This document shows, in pieces, positions 12,770-17,740 of a stretch of 17,740 nucleotides of DNA (its first letter is position 1; each line of letters begins with the position of its first letter). Source of the DNA: DASPKA01 sp035628335 (GTDB lineage Bacteria > Patescibacteriota > Doudnabacteria > UBA920). The position numbers and the translations under genes are program-made. Below the pieces are notes generated by a model. That model worked only from the letters and a program-made list of their open reading frames with translations. It did no database searches and was not told the origin of the DNA. Where the stretch lies: positions 1 through 17,740 of the forward strand of contig DASPKA010000089.1 of the NCBI GenBank assembly GCA_035628335.1, in the 5' to 3' direction.

Positions 12770-14604
12770 ACAAGAGAATTCTAATTGCAGGTGTTGGGTT
12801 GCTCGTAGTATTACTGCTAGGTGTTGGGTTGTTTGCATATTACAGCAAGCCATCAAACGAGACCACGCAGACAACACCAATCGAACCCGAAACCGGACTT
12901 CCGTCTGGAAGCTTGGGTGGTGAGCGCATTCCAGGACAAAGCCAAATTGACAATGAAGGGAATTTGGGTAACCCTGACGCTGAGGGTAGTGAAGGCGGAA
13001 CAGGAACTGAAGGTGAAGAGTCTGGCGCACCGGTTGACCCGTCAGTTGGGTTACGAGGTGGCTCTGGAGCCACGAGCCTTCGAGATGATGAGTTTGGAAC
13101 TTCGGGGGGTAACCAAGGAACTGGGGGTAGAGGCTCAGCTGGCACTAATAATCTAAGAACGCAAACGGGTGGTACGTACGTTGGAGGCACTTTTACAGGA
13201 GGAACGTTTTCTGCAGGCAGATACTCGGGGGGTACTGGAAGTGGAGGTATATATACTACTCCTAATGGTACACGCTATACTGGGGGTATTTATACCGGTG
13301 GCACTGGAACAGGTGGTACCTACACTGGAGGTGCTGGGGGCGGAAGGTATACTGGCGGAACGTTTACTGGCGGTACCTACACTGGAGGCTCCCTTGAGCA
13401 ACCGGGTAGTAATACCAACAATAACGGTAATAATAACAACGCTACCAATAATAACGTTAACAATAATAATGTTAATAATAACGGTAATAATAACAACGCT
13501 AACAACAATAACGGTAATAATAACATCACTAACAATAATAACCCAACTAACAACAGTAATCCTTCAGGGCCTGGAACAAACAACAACCGGCTAACGTACG
13601 AAACTGCGTTAAATAATCGCTATCCCTCAGGCGGAGGAACAAATACTGGAGGCGGCACAACTGGTGGAGGATCTCCTTCACCGGGCGGGGGAGGTGGAAC
13701 TGGATTGGTGGACCCTCCAACTACACCATTTCCTACAAACCCTAATGTGCGAATTTCACCTATAGACGGTGGAAATACGGGAACTGGAAGGACGCCTGGA
13801 ACAACCCCATACACATCTCCGTATACCATGCCTCCACTCACGTCTGTAGGGATAGATCCTACTACTATTACAGACCCAACCGCTTCATGTTTGCTTGGTA
13901 GTGTTGGCGGGTCTCCTGCAGGAATTAACACCTGTATAAATGGAGCGGTAACCAGAAATACCGGAGTGGTAGTAAGAAATGTCGTTACTGGAGTTGAAAA
14001 CGGTTTGAAGGATCCTAACCTTTCTATTGATGACAGATTGTACTCTGAAACAATATTATGCGCTCTCAAAGACGCGGACTACAGGAACGCAAATGCTCTT
14101 GATGCTAGAATTCTAAAGTGTGCTCAAGACTACCAAAATGCTTTGGCAGCAAAAAATAACTTAGATTCAAGTACATACGCGGCAGAAGAGTTTGCTAAGT
14201 TGCCACCGCCTGAGTCTGATGCAAATTTTCTTAATTGTTTAGCAAACCTTGTAAAGAATAACGCATCGTACGACAGTTGTGTTGCTTCTAGTGGCGGGGG
14301 AACAACAGGAACAAAATCTAAGTCACAGTATGCGCGAGACTATGAACAATGTTTGCGTAGTAAAAATGTACAGCGTAACCTTGCGGTAGTGCTTACCTTT
14401 GCCCGCGCGATCGGTGACTGCCAAGGAATATATGACGAATATCAGAGCAGGTATGGTGATTGCGGGCTAATAAGCGTAATAACAAAAATGGCAGGAGAGC
14501 TTAGGATACAGTTTGAACCGAAATGTACTTCTAGAAGTCTTAGCTCTAATACTAAAAAATACCCCATTAGGGGTATTTTTTGTTATTGGGGCTTTCTGGT
14601 ATAA
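12766..14604 (+). CDS. Gly- and Asn-rich surface protein with cysteine-rich C-terminal domain
   Basis: The 612-residue protein has an N-terminal membrane anchor or signal at 4-26 (ILIAGVGLLVVLLLGVGLFA). An acidic Gly-rich spacer is followed by a repeat block at about 134-208 built from GGTYT/GGTFT units. An Asn-rich tract (about 215-275) and a Gly/Pro/Thr-rich region run to about 360. The C-terminal domain from about 374 has ten cysteines, probably disulfide-bonded outside the cell. The low-complexity middle looks like an extended stalk or fibre. ATG at 12766 overlaps the preceding TGA. Past the tenth cysteine, about 25 further residues are read through the hairpin at 14554-14581, with an odd eleventh cysteine, and the TAA falls in the next promoter. 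This suggests a lost stop or frameshift. Function unknown. Confidence 0.78.
   Translation: MNKRILIAGVGLLVVLLLGVGLFAYYSKPSNETTQTTPIEPETGLPSGSLGGERIPGQSQIDNEGNLGNPDAEGSEGGTGTEGEESGAPVDPSVGLRGGSGATSLRDDEFGTSGGNQGTGGRGSAGTNNLRTQTGGTYVGGTFTGGTFSAGRYSGGTGSGGIYTTPNGTRYTGGIYTGGTGTGGTYTGGAGGGRYTGGTFTGGTYTGGSLEQPGSNTNNNGNNNNATNNNVNNNNVNNNGNNNNANNNNGNNNITNNNNPTNNSNPSGPGTNNNRLTYETALNNRYPSGGGTNTGGGTTGGGSPSPGGGGGTGLVDPPTTPFPTNPNVRISPIDGGNTGTGRTPGTTPYTSPYTMPPLTSVGIDPTTITDPTASCLLGSVGGSPAGINTCINGAVTRNTGVVVRNVVTGVENGLKDPNLSIDDRLYSETILCALKDADYRNANALDARILKCAQDYQNALAAKNNLDSSTYAAEEFAKLPPPESDANFLNCLANLVKNNASYDSCVASSGGGTTGTKSKSQYARDYEQCLRSKNVQRNLAVVLTFARAIGDCQGIYDEYQSRYGDCGLISVITKMAGELRIQFEPKCTSRSLSSNTKKYPIRGIFCYWGFLV
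13165..13590 (+). repeat. In-gene tandem low-complexity repeats (Gly-rich then Asn-rich)
   Basis: From about 13165 to 13391 the coding sequence repeats short units of the type GGTYT / GGTFT with varied codons. From about 13411 to 13590 it is almost wholly AAT/AAC codons broken by Gly, Ala, Val, Thr and Pro. The Asn tract resembles a trinucleotide repeat and may vary in length between strains. Confidence 0.85.
14554..14581. terminator. Bidirectional intrinsic terminator ending the secreted-protein operon
   Basis: AAAAAATACCCC pairs perfectly with GGGGTATTTTTT across an ATTA loop, with six T on the 3' side in either reading direction. It lies inside the last 50 nt of the upstream reading frame and just before the proS promoter. 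Confidence 0.88.
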
Positions 14605-14605
14605 T
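14597..14605 (+). promoter_or_regulatory. Extended -10 promoter of proS, leaderless layout
   Basis: TGGTATAAT matches the extended -10 element, and the proS ATG at 14613 begins 7 nt later with no RBS. The TATAAT contains the stop codon of the upstream reading frame. A -35 is not clear because the terminator stem occupies that position. Confidence 0.65.
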
Positions 14606-14612
14606 TAAAGAT

Positions 14613-15824
14613 ATGAGATTTACCCAACTTTTTACGAAAACCTCCAAAACTAAGCCTTCTGGAGAAGAGTCAGTAAACGCAATTTTACTTGAACAGGCAG
14701 GATTTGTATATAAAAACTCAGCTGGGATTTATACCCATTTGCCCCTAGGGTGGCGGGTCATGCAAAACATAGCTCAGATCATCCGTGAAGAAATGAACGC
14801 TATAGACGGCCAAGAGCTATTTATGCCGGCCTTGCATGACAAACACTACCTCCAAGCTACTGGTCGTTGGGACGTTGATGTTGTATTTAAGGTTTCTTCA
14901 GGTATAGGTAAAGAACCTGATTTTAATATTAGTTGGACGCATGAGGAGATTTTTACTGAAATTGCTTCACGGTTTATAAAGTCATACCGTGACCTACCAT
15001 TTGCTGGGTACCAGATACAAACTAAATTTAGAAACGAACCTCGTGCCAAGTCCGGGCTGTTGCGTGGAAGGGAGTTTATGATGAAAGACCTGTACAGCTT
15101 CCATACTTCAGAAGAAGAACTTTTTGCCTACTATGACAAAGCAAAGGAAGCGTACTTGAGAGTTTTTGACCGTTGTGGGTTAAAGGCCTACTATACGCTA
15201 GCAGCTGGCGGAGATTTCACAGCTAGTAATACCCATGAGTTTCAGGTAGTAGCGCCCGTGGGCGAGGATACCATAATGCTGTGTCGTGGGTGCGAGTATG
15301 CGGAGAACATTGAAGTCTCAAAGCTTACGGCAGGCGACCTATGCGTTAAGTGTGGTGCTGCAGTCGTGTCTGAAAAGTCGATTGAGGTAGGGAATATTTT
15401 TCCACTAGGTACCAAGTACTCTAAAGCCTTTGATTTAAGCTTTACAGATACAGAGGGGAACAAGCAACTAGTTGTTATGGGCTCATACGGTATTGGTCTC
15501 GGACGGGTTATGGCAACTGTCGTAGAAGTTAGCTCAGATGAACGTGGAATTATTTGGCCTGAATCTATTGCACCTTTTAAAATTCATGTCATTTCCCTGC
15601 CTGGTGGCGAAGCTGAAGCTCAGAAGTTTTATGATCAGAAGAAAGCAGAAGGAATAACAGTATTGTTTGACGACCGAGAAGGAGTTAGCGCCGGTGAAAA
15701 GTTCGCAGACGCTGATTTGATTGGTGTCCCTAAGCAGTATATTTTCTCAAAACGTTCTTTGGAAAAAGGTGGTGTAGAAGTAAAAAGCCGTAAGAGCGGT
15801 GATAGTAGTATTGTTGAATTATAA
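14613..15824 (+). CDS. proS: Prolyl-tRNA synthetase, compact form
   Basis: This class II synthetase charges tRNA-Pro with proline. The N-terminus has SGEESVNAILLEQAGFVYKN, where a bacterial ProRS starts, and GIYTHLPLGWRVMQNI (about 43-58) is motif 1. Motif 2 is FRNEPRAKSGLLRGREFMMK (about 139-158). Motif 3 is GSYGIGLGRVMATVVE (about 290-305), followed by an anticodon-binding domain (IHVISLPGG, VLFDDREGVSAGEKFADADL). At 403 aa it is far shorter than the about 570 aa of typical bacterial ProRS. The editing insertion between motifs 2 and 3 is absent and replaced by a short stretch with two Cys pairs, CRGC and CVKC, which probably bind zinc. An upstream TTG in frame is rejected because the -10 box and MRFTQLF point to 14613. 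mreB follows after 2 nt. Confidence 0.94.
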   Translation: MRFTQLFTKTSKTKPSGEESVNAILLEQAGFVYKNSAGIYTHLPLGWRVMQNIAQIIREEMNAIDGQELFMPALHDKHYLQATGRWDVDVVFKVSSGIGKEPDFNISWTHEEIFTEIASRFIKSYRDLPFAGYQIQTKFRNEPRAKSGLLRGREFMMKDLYSFHTSEEELFAYYDKAKEAYLRVFDRCGLKAYYTLAAGGDFTASNTHEFQVVAPVGEDTIMLCRGCEYAENIEVSKLTAGDLCVKCGAAVVSEKSIEVGNIFPLGTKYSKAFDLSFTDTEGNKQLVVMGSYGIGLGRVMATVVEVSSDERGIIWPESIAPFKIHVISLPGGEAEAQKFYDQKKAEGITVLFDDREGVSAGEKFADADLIGVPKQYIFSKRSLEKGGVEVKSRKSGDSSIVEL

Positions 15825-15826
15825 AA

Positions 15827-16870
15827 ATGATTGAGAGATTTTATCAAAAATTTTCCAAGGACCTTGGGATAGATTTAGGTACGGCAAATACCTTGGTCTA
15901 TGTTAAAGGTAAGGGTATAGTCATCAATGAGCCGTCTGTGGTAGCGATTAACGCAAAGACCAGGCAGGTACTGGCTATTGGCAGCGATGCCAGACGTATG
16001 GTAGGAAGAACACCAAGTCATATTGTTGCCACCAGGCCCTTGGCTGGCGGAGTTATCTCAGACTTTGAAGTTACAGAGAGTATGCTTAAATATTTTATAG
16101 ACAAGGTCCACGCAGGTATATATCCCATTTTTCGCAGACCTCGAGTTGTAATAGGAATTCCTTCAGGGGTAACTGAAGTAGAGAAGCGCGCAGTAGTAGA
16201 CGCTGCGGTTTCAGCAGGAGCAGCAAGTGCATACTTAATTGAAGAGCCGGTAGCAGCAGCAATGGGAGCACGGTTGCCTGTGCAGGATGCACAAGGCAGC
16301 TTCATAGTAGATATAGGCGGAGGAACTACTGAAATTGCCGTTATCTCGCTTGGTGGAATAGTCGTTTCTAAGTCCCTACGTATTGCAGGAGACAAGCTTT
16401 CCGAGGCAATAGTGCAATATGTCCGCGAGAAAAAGAACTTGCTTATTGGTGAGCGGACTGCTGAAGACATCAAAATTTCCATAGGTTCGGTACTTCCTAC
16501 AGGCAAGGATTTAAGCGGCCCAGTACGCGGCAGAGACATTATCACAGGACTACCCAAGGAAATAGTGGTTTCTGAGGCTGATATACGTGAGGCGCTGCAG
16601 ACTACAGTAATGCAGATAATTAAAGCAGTAAAAATGGTAGTAGAAGACATACCGCCCGAGATAATCTCGGACTGCTTGACACGGGGTATAGTGCTTGCTG
16701 GTGGGGGTGCGTTGTTGCGTGGCTTTGCAGACTTGCTGTCTTATGAAACCAAGCTTCCTGTGATGGTTGCTGATGACCCTCTGACGTGTGTTGTACGTGG
16801 TTGCGGGGTAGTGGTGGATGACCTTGAGAACTTAAGCGAGATTTTACTCACAACTCAGTACCAAAAATAG
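15827..16870 (+). CDS. mreB: Rod-shape-determining actin homologue MreB
   Basis: MreB forms membrane-bound filaments that direct lateral cell-wall synthesis. The protein has 347 residues, normal for the family. An N-terminal amphipathic segment MIERFYQKFSKD suits direct membrane binding. The phosphate-1 loop GIDLGTANTLVYVKGKG is at 14-30, phosphate-2 VDIGGGTTEIAVISLGG near 163-179, and the adenosine motif GIVLAGGGALLRGFADLL near 287-304. ATG at 15827 lies 2 nt after the proS stop with no strong RBS, so coupling is likely. mreC follows, giving the usual mreB-mreC order. Confidence 0.96.
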   Translation: MIERFYQKFSKDLGIDLGTANTLVYVKGKGIVINEPSVVAINAKTRQVLAIGSDARRMVGRTPSHIVATRPLAGGVISDFEVTESMLKYFIDKVHAGIYPIFRRPRVVIGIPSGVTEVEKRAVVDAAVSAGAASAYLIEEPVAAAMGARLPVQDAQGSFIVDIGGGTTEIAVISLGGIVVSKSLRIAGDKLSEAIVQYVREKKNLLIGERTAEDIKISIGSVLPTGKDLSGPVRGRDIITGLPKEIVVSEADIREALQTTVMQIIKAVKMVVEDIPPEIISDCLTRGIVLAGGGALLRGFADLLSYETKLPVMVADDPLTCVVRGCGVVVDDLENLSEILLTTQYQK

Positions 16871-16935
16871 CAAGGTTTCCTGAAAGTAAGCAACTTTCTT
16901 TTAGGAGAGATCTGTAAATAAAAGACAAAAATCGC

Positions 16936-17736
16936 ATGAAAAGCAGTTACTTCAACATAGCTTCAACGTTGCTCTTGGCTACTGGGATGGTGGTGGCGGT
17001 TTTTTTTCTTGAGTATGTACAGTTGTTGGATTCGGTAAGGTTTTTGGGGTTAAAGGTATCTAGCCCAGCGGTCAGTGTGCTTCAGAAGTCTGCGTCAGAG
17101 TCCTATGGGTTTGTTAGGGGTTTGTTCGAGATATCAAATTTGGTGAAAGAAAATGAGCAGATGCAAGCTGAACTGGAAAAGAAGGACAAACTAGAAGCTG
17201 AATACGCGCAAGTGAAAATCGAAAACGAGCAGCTTCGGAAAGCTGCTGGGGTAAGCGAGGATCGGGGAATAGACTTACTACCTTGCAACATTTTAGGAGC
17301 TGACATAGGAGGATTATCTGGAGGTGTTGTAATTGGGTGTGGGGAGGTGTCTGGGGTAAAGGAAGGAATGGCAGTATTAATAGATGACTCGGTATTTGGT
17401 GTAGTGGCATTGGCTCAGAAGAGTACTGCTACGGTGCGCCCATTGTCATTGGCAGGTACTACGCTCGACGCTATCACCTTTGATACGGTGGAATCGCCCG
17501 GTGTAATTAAGGGATCTGCAGGAGTAGGTGTTGTATTTGAACTCATAGATAAGAGTGTGAGTTTAAGCCCTGATACGCTGTTGGTTACCGGAGGTGTTAA
17601 CGAGCGAGTGCGTCCAGGTTTGCCAATTGGTAGAATAGCTTCGCGAATATCTGGTGAGAAAGAGTTGGTACAACGGTATGCCGTGAAAGTCAAAACCAAC
17701 CTGCTTAACTACCGAGTACTGTTTGTTGCAAAGTAG
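16936..17736 (+). CDS. mreC: Rod-shape-determining protein MreC
   Basis: MreC links cytoplasmic MreB filaments to extracytoplasmic wall-synthesis enzymes. The 266-residue protein is complete: a short cytoplasmic tail, one membrane helix at about 8-28 (ASTLLLATGMVVAVFFLEYV), a coiled coil at about 68-103 (LVKENEQMQAELEKKDKLEA, VKIENEQLRKAAG), then the two beta-barrel domains. GVVIGCGEVSGVKEGMAVLI, VFGVVALAQ and GLPIGRIASRIS are family-typical segments. The gap to mreB is 65 nt, with an AGGAGAG too far from the ATG to serve it. The next wall gene would be expected beyond the window edge. Confidence 0.92.
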   Translation: MKSSYFNIASTLLLATGMVVAVFFLEYVQLLDSVRFLGLKVSSPAVSVLQKSASESYGFVRGLFEISNLVKENEQMQAELEKKDKLEAEYAQVKIENEQLRKAAGVSEDRGIDLLPCNILGADIGGLSGGVVIGCGEVSGVKEGMAVLIDDSVFGVVALAQKSTATVRPLSLAGTTLDAITFDTVESPGVIKGSAGVGVVFELIDKSVSLSPDTLLVTGGVNERVRPGLPIGRIASRISGEKELVQRYAVKVKTNLLNYRVLFVAK

Positions 17737-17740
17737 ATTT

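Noticed and set aside
13377..13586. Leu-rich minus-strand ORF resembling a membrane protein
   Set aside because: It is the complement of the Asn-codon tract (AAT/AAC read backwards gives ATT/GTT and, in another frame, Leu codons), a composition artefact.
13165..13590. CRISPR-like or tandem non-coding repeat array
   Set aside because: The periodicity is of codons inside one open frame with no constant spacer/repeat lengths.
16882..16902. Hairpin GAAAGT/ACTTTC with four T between mreB and mreC
   Set aside because: A 6-bp AT-rich stem is too weak to call a terminator, and mreB and mreC are expected to be cotranscribed.

Overview
The window looks like a chromosomal segment of a Candidate Phyla Radiation (Patescibacteria) bacterium, possibly of the Parcubacteria group. 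This is inferred, not proven. The grounds are compact housekeeping proteins (ProRS of 403 aa without the large editing insertion, DnaX of 475 aa), several secreted or membrane proteins with no recognisable family, a VLGAST tail on one secreted protein, and ATG codons lying only 7-9 nt behind good -10 boxes, which suggests leaderless mRNAs. TGA is used as an ordinary stop (for example the rsmA gene and the gene at 5012), so the genetic code appears standard.

Region 1 (1-1751). On the minus strand is a secreted protein, cut by the window edge. It has a signal peptide, an alpha/alpha-barrel of prenyltransferase-type repeats, a DUF4430 / transcobalamin C-terminal-like domain and a carboxypeptidase-regulatory-like beta domain. 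Its 5' leader carries a convincing cobalamin riboswitch followed by a GC-rich hairpin just before the ribosome binding site. The RNA sensor and the transcobalamin-like fold point independently to cobalamin capture. This is the most interesting part of the window.

Region 2 (1739-6153). dnaX is followed by a small membrane protein. Next come an AT-rich intergenic region with nested inverted repeats and a palindrome over a -10 box, and then a Y-family DNA polymerase. After that is a cluster of small membrane-anchored proteins, two of which sit behind near-duplicate promoter/RBS modules. A 22-residue ORF with a strong RBS follows, and the cluster ends at a strong terminator.

Region 3 (6162-9800). 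A UvrD/PcrA-type helicase is followed by rsmA (ksgA) on the plus strand, with a convergent DUF192 gene on the minus strand. Three copies of a GC-rich palindromic repeat lie here. One of them supplies the last codons and stop of rsmA on one strand and an intrinsic terminator for the DUF192 gene on the other.

Region 4 (9864-14604). A strong promoter drives a 21-residue leader ORF and then three tightly coupled genes for a membrane-anchored protein, a secreted coiled-coil/beta protein and a Gly/Asn-rich cysteine-containing surface protein. This looks like an envelope or surface assembly of unknown function. The last reading frame runs through a terminator and into the promoter of proS.

Region 5 (14597-17740). 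proS, mreB and mreC follow in the same direction, covering translation and the cell-shape system. No tRNA, rRNA, CRISPR array, transposase or integrase was seen.
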